A DNA stretch of 64,000 nucleotides. Origin: Oscheius tipulae. Lineage: Eukaryota; Nematoda; Chromadorea; Rhabditida; Rhabditidae. The stretch spans positions 9,424,001-9,488,000 of the forward strand of contig JASJZH010000006.1 of assembly GCA_037178975.1 (NCBI GenBank), written 5' to 3'. A program made the position numbers and the translations under genes. Positions within the stretch are counted from its first letter, which is position 1; every line of letters begins with the position of its first letter. The notes under the pieces were generated by a model. That model saw nothing but the letters and a program-made list of their open reading frames with translations, made no database searches and was not told the origin of the DNA. Positions 24,225 to 36,695 of this stretch are shown here, piece by piece.

Positions 24225-25887
24225 ATGGTGGTAAGCCTATTCGTCTTCTATTGTAAGAATTTGTTTCAGAAAGTCAAGTACGGTCTGGATAACTACGAAT
24301 GTATGAAGAAGTTTGAGGCTCAACATCATCCCGACATCTGGAAATGGATCATGGATAAGGTTAGCAAGTCGCATGATGTCTCACCCATACCGTAGGTCGG
24401 TCGCAATGAGAACCTCGAGATCCTGGACGTTTCCGAAGAGGCCTGCGTTTTTGCTCTTTCTCTGGCTGAGAAACACCCCTCGAACAAGTGAGTTTTTGTC
24501 CACTGGAGATCAAGAAACAGCTTTTTCGTCCGATCTTTTAGTGCCCGAGACTCATAGACAACTGTTGCATTTCGCTCAATCAGTTTTCAGGCTGACCATT
24601 GCTGCTCGTGGAGACAAGCCATCCTTCGACCTGCCGTCCAACACGACCTACAAGAAGGTCGACTTTAAGAAGAACTACGATGACATCAAGCCGGTAAGCT
24701 TTGAGCCAAAAAACCAAGTTTACTGACAGCTGGGGTCATTAATTTTGTAGTGCAGTTGTTCTTATTCGATAAGGTTCACCGATCCCCATGAAAGAGCGGT
24801 TCGATCTTTTTCGGCCTGTCGGATCTGTTGCTGGAAGATGGATCGGACCCTGGGCTCAGCTTATTGATCAACGCCTGTTCGGCAGATCCGAGAGAGAGAG
24901 CGAGTCGGAAGTTGATCTGGAAATGAATCAATCAACCTCGGATCACGGAAAAGCCAAACAACATGTAGTTTAAAGAAATCGGGTCTTGGGATGAAATCTA
25001 GAGCAAAGGCACATGGAACGTTAAGCGAAGAAACTAGTTAAAGTTACGACCAAACTTGTTAAGAAACCCTCTCACATCGAAGTCAAACAGTTGACAGGAA
25101 GTGAAGATCATGTTGTTGAACATATCACATACAAGAGTGGCAGACAAGTTCTTCATAGTGCAAAGCGACTTATTCGTTGGTAGAACTAATAGCTCTAAAG
25201 TTGATAGAAAGGTATTTGATACCCTAGTAGCCCCTCTATGTCCCGCTGGGATCTTAGACAGTTTTAATTGGATTCCATTCGGTGATCACAACAAAGTTGC
25301 TTTCAGCTCGGTCTGTTCGACTTCATCATCGTCAACGAGCTCACTTATGAAGTCCCTGACTTTGTTATATTCTTCAACAACCTCAAAAATCACCTGAAAC
25401 GTTAGTAAACATTTCTTCCATCTCATGAACGTCATTTCAGCTAATGCACCCCTCGTCCTTCTCTCCCGACCCAAGAATCCTCCTCCACCCATTCCTGAAG
25501 GCTGTTTGATCCTGTGGAACAGGCTTGCCCCGACGAGAGAAGCCATCATGCAGGCTGCTCAAACGGTATCGGATTCCGTTACTTGGTGCAAACCCCATAT
25601 TTCAGGCACAGATGAACTCGACCTGCTTCTCCGCGGCTGTTCCGGTGTCTGTTGACAAATTCGAGTGGGAGAAGATTCTTTGCTCTGGTAGGTATCGAGT
25701 TTAAGACCACTTGTTCCTACGAGAGAGCCACTTCATCCAGGCAACTAAAACTCTTTTAGGATCGCTGCCAGCGGTTCGCAACACCCCGAGGATTGGTGAG
25801 AAGGAGATTCGTGACTATTGCAACAACAAGAACAAAAAGATTGAGTTTGAGGAGAAGCTGACTATCGTTCTTTTAAAGAATCCTTAA
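24225..25887 (+). CDS. Methyltransferase-fold-like cytosolic protein (239 aa)
   Basis: Eight exons: 24225-24230, 24270-24359, 24396-24487, 24591-24693, 25307-25400, 25441-25565, 25606-25687, 25760-25887, giving 240 codons with consistent phases. Alternating strands and helices resemble a Rossmann SAM-methyltransferase: ILDVSEEACVFALSLAEKH (strand 1), KKVDFKKNYDDIK, then FDFIIVNELTYEVPD and LKPNAPLVLLSRP (strands 4 and 5). The usual glycine-rich E/DxGxGxG loop is replaced by LDVSEEAC, so SAM binding is doubtful. The C-terminal part (RIGEKEIRDYCNNKNKKIEF) is not a family I know. No signal peptide. AATAAA follows at about 25959. The gene lies tail-to-head behind the GTPase with about 700 bp between, each with its own TATA box. 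Function unknown; possibly a catalytically inactive relative. Confidence 0.8.
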
Positions 25888-27835
25888 AAACGATGCTAAA
25901 CCTCCCGCTCCACATATGTATCAATTGCAGGGTATTGGCCGACTATCCCAGTGCTTTAATAAATTGTCAGCACCCGCCAATTTACTTCTGGGGACTGCCC
26001 ATGATTACACGGGAGAACACTTTTCCTCAGCTCCTTGATGAATGGAAAAGGTCTTTTGACGATAATTGCAAGGAGGGCCCAAATGAGGCCGCTTGACACT
26101 TCACACACACGCACAAATTCAAACATACAACTACCGCAATGCGATTCTGCCGTAACCTGTGAATAATTTCTTACGATTAGACACGCTCTGACGGGTCATA
26201 AATTTATGAGCACACGCATCCTCAAGTCCGTTGGTTGCCTCCTGTAGTTCTCTTTTCTTAGAACTGATTGGCTTCGGATACTAAGCCCCAATTACCTTTT
26301 ATTCGAGTCATTTGTCGCCTCGGAATGGAGTTGTGTTTCCAGTTTTAATAAGGTCTGCTAGAAGCTACGGTTACTGGAGAATCAATATTTCGGTAGCCTG
26401 TTACAAAAGACTCCTTGAATGTTCAATAATGTTTACAGAAAGCGTACACGTTTTGTTTCGCATGACTACCGATATCCTTTTCGATACCAGTTTTCTTGGA
26501 TAGATTTTCCTGAAATACGGATCCTTGCCCCTTTGTCTCTGTTGCCCGTTCATCTATGCCGCAGTAGCTGGCTTATTTCTATAATTCCGAGACATACTTA
26601 TGTCGCCTGATTTGTCGGATTCTCTGGACACCTATACAGACGGTCACAATTCCGTAATAATATGGACTCTCTTGCTGTCGAACAACCCTGAGCTCGAACC
26701 CTGAAAGTCTCGAGAAGAAGCTATTTTCTGTCAATGCAATGTCCCATTCTTAGTTAAAAACAACTTGTGTCATTCATAATAGTGTTGAAGTGATGAAGCC
26801 TCCCTCAAAAACTGATGAATAGAGCGTTGGCCGCATGTAAGCTCATGGTACGCTGAAATTGGTTCCAGGATGGTCGAAACCCCCGCAAACTTTCTTTCAT
26901 CTCACTTTCTGCATGGAAAACTACACCCGGTACGATAATCCAAGACAATTGATAACTGGCTCAACTTTACGTGCCTCTTTGTCAAACTGCTAGCTGTCTG
27001 TAGCTTCTACTCTGGTTTGCGTCCAATACAGTTGCAGCCGAAACTTTGCAACTGGCACGTACCCTTCGCGTTGCCTTCGCCGGTAGGTTGCACCTTCCAA
27101 AGACAGACTTCAAAGAAGTTCATCCCCGAAGGGCGCGGAGATAGTTCACTAGAGTTCTTTGTTCACAGCGAGAGAAAAGATCGGACACCATTTTTTCTAG
27201 CAAATGATCGATTACAACTAAGAGGACATTGACTTTTAACGTTTTGAGGCAAAATTTTAATCAGAGAAGTGCAGCGATGCGGCGGAGATGACTCTATACT
27301 GCCTTGGCACCAGTGTCTTAATTAATTTATGTGCGCTCCTTGTTACCTCCTTCACTCCTCGCATTTGACTGAACTCGTTTTGAACTGTCGATTCTTATCA
27401 CCTCCCCCGACCCAAAAGCTCCCTGCCGTTTTCTCAAAGTTATGGCGTGATAAGAGAGATCTAAAACCGGTTTAATGGGACAAATTTCGGTCTTGAAAAT
27501 ATGACGAATAGGACGGGAAACAAAAAGCGAGTAACTACCACTGCTGAATGTGTACCTATTGTGTATGAAGCAGAATCGGAATATTCTAGCCAGGTTGAAA
27601 CACGACCCCACGGCGGTCCCGATTTGGTTACCCTCTGTTCCCTAGCGGGTATTACTCCATACTTTCATGTCAAGCAGCTATTATCCTCTACCCATGGATT
27701 CTCCTCCCTTTTCTTCAGTGATGAGTGCAGCCTTCCGGCTGGGTAGTCACGGCAGCCTTCTCCCCACTCTTTTGTCAACACCACTGACTTTTATTTTAGG
27801 AGCATTGCTCCACTTTCGAAGCCGGCTATGCCGGA
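25888..27835. other. Intergenic, about 1.9 kb
   Basis: Contains the probable 3' UTR and AATAAA (about 25959) of the preceding gene. Beyond that only short open frames; no repeat or RNA gene recognised. Confidence 0.5.
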
Positions 27836-28246
27836 ATGAGACTACTAGTTCTGCTGATTATGACCACAGCTCAAGGTTGGCATCTAGAAAGGAACGTTGA
27901 CATTTGGTTTCAGCCACAGCCGTCTTCTGCATCGATGGGACGGATTGTGACACCAATTGCGCCATTTGTGAAGGGGCTGGATGCCTCCGAATCACTGGGT
28001 ATAGATCTATTTTTCTGGTAACAAGATGAATGTTTCAGGCAGCATCCGACTAAGGGACCCACCGTCGCGCTGACATGTTTGCCACATGATGCATATATCC
28101 ATTTGACGCATCCGGAAGGCTGCCGCACCGATCTGACCACTCATAAGAAGACCTGCCTCTGCAGTGATGGCGATTTTTGCAATGGAGTGGCTACACGATA
28201 CCAAAACTTGGTGATTCTTGTCTTTGTCCTTCTCTGCCTCTATTAA
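27836..28246 (+). CDS. Ly-6/uPAR-type three-finger protein, probably GPI-anchored (110 aa)
   Basis: Exons 27836-27875, 27914-27998 and 28039-28246 with introns of 38 and 40 nt in phase. Signal peptide MRLLVLLIMTTAQ. The mature part has ten cysteines: FCIDGTDCDTNCAICEGAGC in exon 2 and, in exon 3, a C before LPHDAYIH, then GC, CLC and the closing FCNG. A final CN with this spacing is characteristic of the three-finger (Ly-6/uPAR/activin-receptor ectodomain) fold. The C-terminus is hydrophobic (LVILVFVLLCLY) directly before the stop, typical of a GPI-anchor signal. It would be displayed on the cell surface; ligand unknown. Confidence 0.82.
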
Positions 28247-28511
28247 AGTCTTAAATCCTGGTCCCCTTCGCAAGGGCAAACGCCGAAATCGGTCTTTGTT
28301 CTCGCTTGGAAGAATGACAAATTCTTATCATTTTTCGATTGTTGCAAACCAGGAGTACAGCAACTTCGCTACAGAACCTCAAATAACTGAAAGTTGAATG
28401 AAATACGGTCAGCTTTCCTGCTTATGACTCTCCCTTACTACCGATTGACTCTTCAATAACTGATTAAATATTTCACGACAAACATAGTCCCAGCGAAATA
28501 CAGTATAACAT

Positions 28512-29896
28512 TTATTGCTTCTTCTGACCTTCTCTCACAGCATAAGGCTGAGTTGTTCGCTTAGTATCAACGTATTGAGCAACATAGCCCTCAGTAGTTC
28601 TATGAAACGGAACATATTTTGGTGTATTGATCATCGGGACTCCTCCAATCCCTGGATGACGCTGTTTTTGGTAGGTTCTTCTATGCACAGCTCGATTTCC
28701 TGTTTCGCTGTCTCTCATCCCAAAAGCTTCATGGAAGATGGCTTTCTGTCTCGGACGACGGATTCTGATCTTTCTCAAGAGCTTTCTCTGGCCCTTCCAG
28801 CTTTTTCGTCTTGCCGGCAGAGTAATGTCGGCAAAATCGTAGGGAAGTGGGGTCGCCATGCTAGTCTCTGCTGCGGTCTCGGTAGAAACAATTGACGTTG
28901 AAGTCTGCTCTTTGTAGGTGGTCGTGTCGTTGAAATAGCTCTCCGTGGCGGTTGTGCTTGAAGAAGAAGCAGTGTAGCCCACTCTATTCTCTTCTATAAT
29001 GAATTGGTCACAAAGTATGTGCGTTTGGGCTTGATGTCTGCTGCGAATCCTCCAGTTGCCATCGACACAATCCATCTAAACTTTGATCTTTTTCTAACCA
29101 AAAATCAGCGAACCGTAACGCGAACTGTAGAGCCTTTTGTCTTGCGAACGTGGTCCGGTTTGATTCCAATCGAGTCGGGTGATTCGGGAAAGGTCATGAT
29201 GTACAGGCTTCCGCCAAGATCTACCTAAAAAGGAGTATTACTGTAGCGCCTGAACTTGCGCTCAAACTTTCTTGTTCGGTCATAAATCGCGAAGAAAAAG
29301 AATTTGATTTTCGAAGCTTTCTAAGTTTAGCTAATCTTACGATACAGTACGGGCACGAACATACTTTTACCAAAGAGACAGCCAGGATCTGATACTGTCT
29401 TGAAGAGTTGTGACACTATACAATAACAAAAGTTTCCACAGCATGTGCTCGAAGGTCACGTTTCACTTTGTGTTTCCTACCTCGCTACTTCTTGAGCACT
29501 TCTTTATTACTCTATCTTTTTGACTCTGAACCGCACCAATCGTACCATGGGAGCTGCAAACTTAAAACTTCTGGCAATCACACAGACAAAGAGGACCTTG
29601 ATTTCAGATATAATGGAATAATAGAGCCAAAGGCAATCAAAATGCGGCCCAAAGAATTACCTTCCTTCCGCATTCCACCTCCACTGTGTCTCGACATTCG
29701 TTCATAAAGTTTCTGGTCATCTTCTCGCACTTCCAAACATCCGAGTTATCCGTCCAGACGGTCATACCTACGAGTGGATCGTCACAGCCTGTAATTTTGT
29801 GCTGTGAGCAGGATTTAGATAACACAAACCAGAGCAGGAAAGATCAGCTAGACAAGCGAGAGCAAGTGATGAAACTCCAATTAGCAGACGGATCAT
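28512..29896 (-). CDS. Secreted protein: cysteine-rich N-terminus, Ser/Thr linker, basic tail (287 aa)
   Basis: Four exons: 29830-29896, 29661-29788, 29120-29224 and 28512-29075 (introns 41, 436 and 44 nt), in phase. Signal peptide MIRLLIGVSSLALACLA. Exons 2-4 give a cysteine-bearing region: GCDDPLVGMTVWTD, WKCEKMTRNFMNEC, VEVECGRKVDLGGSLYI, then MDCVDGNWRIRS and HILCDQF. After residue about 130 comes a Ser/Thr-rich linker (TASSSSTTATES...), then a strongly basic segment (RRKSWKGQRKLLRKIRIRRPR) and a Tyr/Thr-containing tail ending REGQKKQ. The N-terminal part could be a sushi- or Ig-like domain, but I cannot assign it. No transmembrane helix. The stop codon lies within the AATAAA signal. The large second intron holds a further AATAAA (about 29505-29510). 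Confidence 0.7.
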
Positions 29897-30346
29897 TCGT
29901 AATGAAACTGTCTGAGAGAAAGATGAAAATTGAGATTAACCCCCAACTAGTTCCACATCTCGATGACTAATCGAGTCACAAAGTGCTCCCAGTGTTCTCT
30001 ATTTGTTTAACGTAGGGTCAAAGTTCCGATGAGAGACGAGCAGCAAATAGCAGCACAGTCCAACAATCTATTTTGTTGGCTGGCGATGGAGCTCACAAAG
30101 AAAGTCTGCTGAGTCTGATCAGAGTTTGGTAGAACACAAACTCTTTTTAGTTCAAGATAGGAATTTACCAGGATAATCTCTGAAAGCTGCCTAAAGTACT
30201 ACCTGACTTGAAATATGTGAAGCTTCTGCCCCGTGCTGTCTCACGCCGGGAAATGAGAAAATAGATTCGGCTCCACATACATTTTTTTGGAATTGCAATG
30301 CGTTTTTTTTTGCCTCCGAAATATACAATTTTTGAAAGCTCCCTTA

Positions 30347-30685
30347 AGTGGGGTGAGACAGTATGGGTGCGACAGTTCCAAGTAATCAAATATTGGTACA
30401 GGCTGCGTCTAAAGCAACTTAAGGATATGCCACGGAAGAAGTCTATCCAGGACGTTTACTAAAAACTTTACCGGGTACCTCACAATTCAATATGATCCCA
30501 AGGTGGTGAGGCGGTACGGATACGACAACCAATTCATTAAAATTCGGTAAGCGCTTGAATTAACTTAAAGGTATTTATAGGAAGATATCTATCCAGGACG
30601 TTCAGTAGAGACTATAGTGATTACCTCACGATCCAACCAGGATGATTAGACGGTACGGGTGCTACAACCAAATCATCCGACTAGA
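30347..30685. repeat. Degenerate tandem repeat, about 2.5 copies
   Basis: Two near-complete copies share gaag-a-tctatccaggacgtt (30436-30457 and about 30581-30602), a middle acctcac-at-caa block and a tail g-cggtacgg-t-c-acaacca. A third partial copy of the tail (gagacagtatgggtgcgacag) is at about 30356-30376. The period is about 140-155 bp. It lies upstream of the small peptide gene at 31109. Confidence 0.6.
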
Positions 30686-31108
30686 TTTTCTTCTCATCCC
30701 GCATTCACTAGACACATCTGGTATTTTTTTCTCAATTCCTGTGCAGAAGTGGGACAAAGCCACACATCTTTCCTCCCTCTCGACCTGATAACAGCTCTGT
30801 TTGCTTGTCTTGCAGAGATAAAAGTGTATCTAGCTTCCACATGTGCTGACGAACTTGTAAGCGATAGCGGCGTCAGTCAGTATTCATACGAGGCGGGCCT
30901 CTTCAAAAGTCGAGAAATGGAAAGATCACTGGCTGGTGATTGTTGCGCCCGTGACGAACGTTGTCTGTGTATTTTGTCAGACTTTGTTCTCTGAGATTTG
31001 CAGAGTGGTCACTGCACAAGGTACATTGGATTTAGGACACAAACTTTCTCTTCAACCAGTTTGCAGATTTAATCTGCATTTCGAGTACGGAATCAAGATG
31101 GGCATATC

Positions 31109-31445
31109 ATGAAACAGATGCTTCTTTTAATTGCCGCTCTATTGTTTATCCCTCCAGTATTTTCGGATACTTGTGGATGGGATCTGGAGTCAAAAGTATG
31201 GTGATTTTATAGCTCTGACTCCCTTTTCAGTCTGATCTGGAGGTCGCCATTCAAAGCCGCAAACCAGTCGAGAAAAATCATGTAAAGATTGAGGTAAGGG
31301 TATATGTTTATTAAGCAGATTTGTACTCACAAACAAATAGAAATCGGAACTTTTATATAGTTTTGCCCTGCAGGAATGGGATGTGGGTGATTTGGAGCAA
31401 CTGCACGACAGTCGGCTTTTCAAGCTTTGGAATAATGACTCCTGA
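31109..31445 (+). CDS. Small secreted peptide (73 aa)
   Basis: Exons 31109-31195, 31231-31293 and 31374-31445; introns of 35 and 80 nt, all phase 0. Signal peptide MKQMLLLIAALLFIPPVFS, then an acidic mature part of about 54 residues starting DTCGWDLESKSDLEV and ending FKLWNNDS. A single cysteine remains after cleavage, so a disulfide-linked dimer is possible. There is an AATAAA about 35 bp past the stop. Convergent with the lyase gene: only 59 bp separate the two stop codons. No family recognised; it could be a peptide precursor, though no dibasic/amidation site is evident. Confidence 0.7.
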
Positions 31446-31504
31446 TATGTCTCAGAGACCGGTGTGTTAATGTATCGAATAAATTATTGTCTTCGCTCCC
31501 CAGT

Positions 31505-33500
31505 TTACGGCTTCGCGTAGCAGGCATCCAAATAAGTGTGGGCAAATTCTTCGACGATAGATCGGTCCGGGATCTTTTGCGACATTCCGTAAAAGGCTGC
31601 CTGAACCTTTTAGCATATTTTGGCTTAAAAATGACTCGTACCGTTCCTTCGAGACACTTATTAGGTGTGGCGACAATTTCTTTAACAACCTGACGAGAAT
31701 CTTCCAAAAAGGCTTCAATGACTCCTTTCTGAGTGTGGAGAGGGGTCAACATGATGTGCACTCTAAATTCATCATTTCTAATTTGAGAATACGTGCAGCC
31801 CTACCCAGATGGGAACTGTAGCCCCGAAAGTTGCCAATCGCGTTCTCCCATCATGTGGTGATAGCGATTGATGTCGATGACATCACTTGACCAAGAGATG
31901 ATACAGACATCGTCTTCTCCCTGCAGGCGAAGCTCGGGAATCTGCTTGATTCTGGAGCATGATGCGGTTCTCTCTCGTATCTTTATAGCCTTACCCAGTG
32001 CGGAGCTGCTTGCAGACCTGCTGAACAGCCACAGCATGCTCCGTGTACTTATCTGTTCCATGGTAGTGCAGTGCGGCCCAGCAGAGGGCAATGTTCGATC
32101 CGGAACGGCTTCCTTCCAGCGTGGAGGAAGCATAGATGCCGCCCTGCCAATCAGCATCGCAGAAGTACTGATTGTGGAGGTATTCTCGGTTCTTGTACAA
32201 AACTACTGAAGATCCTTTTGGGGCAAGGCCATACTGAATCGGTCGTAAAGATAGCGAGAACAATGGAAATTACCTTGTGAGTATCAGCGGACATTGAGCT
32301 CACTCCAGGCACACGGAAATCGAAATTATAGGTTCCTGGAAGGAACGGAAGAAGGAAACCGCCGAGACAGGCGTCCACATGAACGGGAACGTCGAATTTC
32401 AGTCCAAGCTGGCCGATGCTTTCAATATCATCTACCGTTCCGAAGGGAAAGTTGGGAGCGGAGCCAACGAGCTAAAGTATTGTATTCATTATGTTTTGAA
32501 GTAAGAACATACCATGCAAGTATTGCTATTAATAGCTCTCCTCATTTTGCGAATGTCCACTTTGTAGGTCTTCTTGTCCACGGGGATCTTGTGGACAATG
32601 ATGCGGAAAACTTCAGCAGCCTTGGTGAAAGCAGCATGAGCAGATGATGGGATGATCATCTCAGGGAAGAGAATTCCCTTTTTCATGGCACGATTTCTGT
32701 GAGCCAGACAAGCCATGAGAATCGACATGGTTCCTCCAGTAGTCATCTGAAACAGTCTTAGATTGGAGGTATATTTTGTGACTCACAGATCCACAGGTCT
32801 CCATATCACCTCCCAAAAGAGTAGCACACATTCTGATGACCTCAGCCTCCATCTTTCTGATTCCTGGGAACAGTTTGGGCCACAGAGGATTGGCCCAGGC
32901 GTAGTTGATCAGGACTTCACTGTACATCTTCATCTCCTCGTCGTCGTTCTCCATACTGAAAGCAGCTCCAGAAACGCGGCCATCCTTGTATTTTGGGCCT
33001 TCTAAAGTATTTTATAATAGTCTGTTCCAAAAGTTGGCTTACGCATAGCCTCATATGTAGCAGCCAACTTCATAACCTCGTCAGCTGTACGTCCCTTGTT
33101 GGGCAGAGCCATGTGCCAGAGATTGGTGTCATCTGTGGCATTAAGCATTTGTACCTGGTTAACAAAGACCTTGTCCTTCTCACTCTTAAAAACTTTTGCT
33201 ATACTGTGAACTCTTTGGGACTTGCCTGGATATAGTTTCTGACAGGCGGGAAAGCTTTGACAACCTTGAAGAAATTGGCCTTCAGACGCTTGTAAATGCC
33301 TGAACAATGGGTTCGATAGACGAAAAGTAGTCTCTACCTTGATCATCACTGTGCATGTGCCATAGCTTTGAAAGAATCCATGTGGAGCTGACAGCCACGA
33401 GGGCAATAGTTACTGGATCGTAATGTTCTAATCGTTGATGAAGCATGGCGTGGACATCATTCACAATGTCTTTGACAAAATGTAGTCGACTGAGGGACAT
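31505..33500 (-). CDS. SGPL1: Sphingosine-1-phosphate lyase (544 aa)
   Basis: Ten exons: 33338-33500, 33226-33299, 33043-33184, 32787-33001, 32513-32746, 32274-32471, 31995-32233, 31805-31951, 31642-31762, 31505-31606; introns 35-43 nt; 545 codons with full phase agreement. The PLP enzyme cleaves sphingosine-1-phosphate to hexadecenal and phosphoethanolamine at the ER, the exit step of sphingolipid breakdown. An N-terminal membrane segment ([14 protein letters not shown]) precedes the catalytic domain. Recognisable blocks: [59 protein letters not shown], and the cofactor lysine in [15 protein letters not shown] (Lys342). The C-terminus is [13 protein letters not shown]...DACYAKP. Intron 2 (33185-33225) has a GC donor with the GC-type consensus gcaagt. 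A TATA box is at 33592-33601. Confidence 0.97.
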
Positions 33501-33591
33501 CTACAATACAGTGATTAACAAAAGAATGGTGGAAATTGGAGAGAAGGGGGCGGGAGCGCTAAGCATAGAGCGAAAAATGGTGTCAGTTGGG

Positions 33592-33601
33592 CTTTTATAA
33601 A
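33592..33601 (-). promoter_or_regulatory. TATA box of the S1P lyase gene
   Basis: TTTATAAAAG on the minus strand about 90 bp upstream of the start codon, giving an expected start of transcription near 33565. Confidence 0.65.
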
Positions 33602-35523
33602 CGCATTCTGATAAGACCCCCGTGTGTAGCTTGCTCGTCTCAGACAACACCGATCTTTTGCGTCACAGTTCTTCCAGGACACCGCTAGGGGAGGAGTCAG
33701 GGAGACAGGCAGACATGAAGACAGAAAGACACAGAAACAGAGAGATAGAGAGACAGAAGCTTTGCACAGAAGAGAACTATGAACTGTTTGGCGATCCTAT
33801 GACTCAAGACCTTGGTCAAAAGTCAAACGTGCCACAACTGCACCTACTGTGTTTACCTACGCAAGAGATATTTATATACTGTACGCGAAATCTTTTAGCC
33901 AACAGGTCGCGGATCAGGATGCGACCACTACAATACCGCCATGTAATAACGATCGCTAAAAGAGATCAGACTGGAGATAGAAAAAAGGAGAGCGCTACGT
34001 TTTCCTACCAAAATATACTATCAGCCGATTTTATAGCAAAAGACCTCGCATGCTTCTACGAATAGAGCGTGGGAAGCGTTAGCGGATGGGATGCGTCGAA
34101 AAGTTCCTCAGTTAAACGGTTTAATAGCATCATCGGTGGCGATCTGTTTTGTCCCGCTTTAGGGGGGTCAAACTCTAGGTCAATTTCTAGTCCTGGAGTT
34201 TCTAGTCTAGTCGGTCACAAAGTCCAAACCCTTTAACCTGTTAACCCATGACGTGATGAACAATGATCATTTCGTCTGTGAGCGCTCCTTTTTCCACCCG
34301 TCCTACTCGCAAACCGGGCGGTCATCCAAATCATCATCGTCGCCACGATGGATATCATTAATCGTGGCCAGTAAACGACTTTCCAACAAAAAGGGCTGAT
34401 CAGCATCAGTTTTGCAAACTTTTTGCTCAGGAGTGAAAGAGGTAGGCTAGAAAAAGCGAACTACATCTATGTGCCTAATCAGTAAAATTCAGGTTATCTA
34501 GGTTTTTATAGCATGCTCTCAGGCTACACAATAAACGTGCTCAGACTACATGCAAAGTTTTTTCTACAGGAAAGTAGTGAAACAAGGCGGAAGGAGCTAC
34601 TTGTCACTATCCCCATAAACACAAAAATCATAGGACCTAATCGGCCCAATAACAACGCTGTTTGCTGGCTTTTCAAACTACGCACAGTGGCGTGACAAGC
34701 TCAAAGACTACCGCGTGAAACTTTTTGGACCTGTATTCGAATTAGACTGTTCGCCAAACCCGTTGAATACAGCAGAGATTCCCACAAAGTTGGTTATAAT
34801 TATGTACGGAAAGCCCAAGTTTTCGGAAGTTTACGCGATTATTGTCCGAAGACTTGGGTTTCTTATTATGAGTACTTATCGCAATGTACTTCGTAACTGA
34901 TTTTCCAAGACCGAACAACCATGCATGGCTATCTCTACGAAACGTTCCAAAAATAGCTGATTAGGGAAGAAAAGCGACTGGTACCACAATCGAAAGTGTT
35001 CAAAGTTCTAAACCTACAGGTATTTCATGGTCTTCGAATTTTTAGGCCACTTTTAGACATGCTTTTTCAAAGATTGTCCTTTAGACTACTTGCTCAAGAA
35101 ATAATTGCAGAAGGAACTGGCGTTGTGAGGAAAACAGAATCTTAAAAAATCCAAAAAATTTGTGTTTGCAGAGCTGTCGTATTGGGAATCTGTGAGTCAT
35201 ATGGTCGAAAGACCTTACATCGGTAAATTCTGAAGCCCCAAGAGAAGATTTGAACAAACTGCATAAAACTAACTCTTTTTTGGCTTTCTAACGTCTTTCG
35301 AAAAGATTCTAGCCGAAGGAAGTCACGCAATCAGTTTACAGATCAGAAGTCACTGATAAGTTTAGGTCGAAAACCACCCTCGTCGGTCAACCCATCCGTC
35401 CCTGTCAAAGATTCGTATTGTTTGCAAAGGAGCGAAAGTTGGATCACAGATCACCAAGTTGCATCCAAAATCAGCGTTCTCTATCTGGTCTCTCTATCAA
35501 CTTTAATTACAGCGAGACGGTTC
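33602..35523. other. Intergenic, about 1.9 kb
   Basis: Contains a purine tract (gacaggcagacatgaagaca, about 33703-33770). A plus-strand frame at 33622-34065 is long (147 codons) but crosses that tract, lacks an early ATG and has no domain. Otherwise nothing supported. Confidence 0.45.
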
Positions 35524-35825
35524 ATGTTCCGCGCATATACACTAGCATCATCTGTGGAAATGGGGGAGTCAAAACACAGGTAAAGATCGTTCCCGTGTTG
35601 TGCTTCCGTCTGTGAAACTGATGCAGAATCTTGGCCTCTCGCCACAAAGCGTCATCAGAGCTGAACTGTCTTAAAATTGTGATTCGGGTGAACTCCCCCA
35701 GCCATTCACGTGATGCTTTTTATCCCGAGAAGTGCAACACTGATATGTCTGGGTCAAAGACTCTTTTCGCACATTTTCACACCATTTCGCGAACAAGCTG
35801 TCCCGACTTCAAAATGGGGTTGTAG
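35524..35825 (+). CDS. Hypothetical two-exon protein (84 aa), low support
   Basis: Exons 35524-35579 and 35627-35825 in phase across a 47-nt GT-AG intron; an acceptor-like tttaattacag lies 13 bp before the ATG. It begins MFRAYTLASSVEMGESKH and ends SCPDFKMGL. No signal peptide or domain recognised, and no poly(A) signal close by. Confidence 0.25.
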
Positions 35826-36695
35826 TTGCTGCAGTTACCGTAGTAGACATCCTCCTCGAAGACCATATCTGAAAGTGAACTCTGTGGGCGTGGGCGTGAT
35901 TTCAGAAGGCCATCTGTCCTTAACCTTTATGCCCCCCAACAAGGGGATCGGTCACCTAAGTAACCGGCATCCGGAGGCTTATTATCGAAAGCCGTAATCC
36001 GGCATATGCACAATTAGGTGGATCAGAAGAACAGAGGATGAAGGCCAATGAACGGGAAGCCTCTTGAAACAGGAAAAGGCTTGGATGACTAATTTGGAAT
36101 GGATTTTCAACTATATTTGCCTTCCATTTTCCGGAATCGATCGTTGCTATATATCTGAGTCGTAACTTGGTAGTACCGAATTTAATGAAGAGGGGTAGTA
36201 GGGAGAACGAGAAGCCCATTGTAGTGGGATTCGAAAACTGCTATCCGTTTAATTAGCGTGTTAAGATGATAATTTCAGTGAATTATTCTAAAAGTTACAA
36301 AATACAAAAAACTCTCTCCGGGAAGAGAGAGTCTCTTGTACATGGCTAAAAACTGTATCCTCTAAAGAAATAGGGTCAGAGAGACAGAGAGACAGAAAGG
36401 GAGGGAGAAAGAGAGACAGAGAAAACAAAGTTACGGAGAGACAGGGAGACTGACAGAAACAAAGAGACAGAGGGAGAAGAAAAAGGATAGAAACATAGAC
36501 TGAGACATTCTCCCTTGACCAATTACTTTTTAGCCTTGAAGGGCCTTTGAACCTTCAACTGCAATCAACTCCCCGTCGTTCTCAAGTCTTCTTTCATGAT
36601 GTTGCACTCTCGGTAAAGGAAGGAACAACAAATCTTTGTTGCGTTTTAGATCTTTTGTTTTGGAAGAGGCAGTGGAATGATGTTTATTATGTCCA
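35826..36695. other. Intergenic; GAGACA tract
   Basis: A long imperfect gagagacagagagacag tract runs at about 36371-36482, next to the 3' end of the secreted inhibitor-like gene. Its poly(A) signal (minus-strand AATAAA) is at 36682-36687. No other features seen. Confidence 0.6.

Noticed and set aside
33622-34065. 147-codon plus-strand open frame upstream of S1P lyase
   Set aside because: It crosses a purine repeat, has no ATG near its start, no domain and no neighbouring splice sites; probably chance openness.
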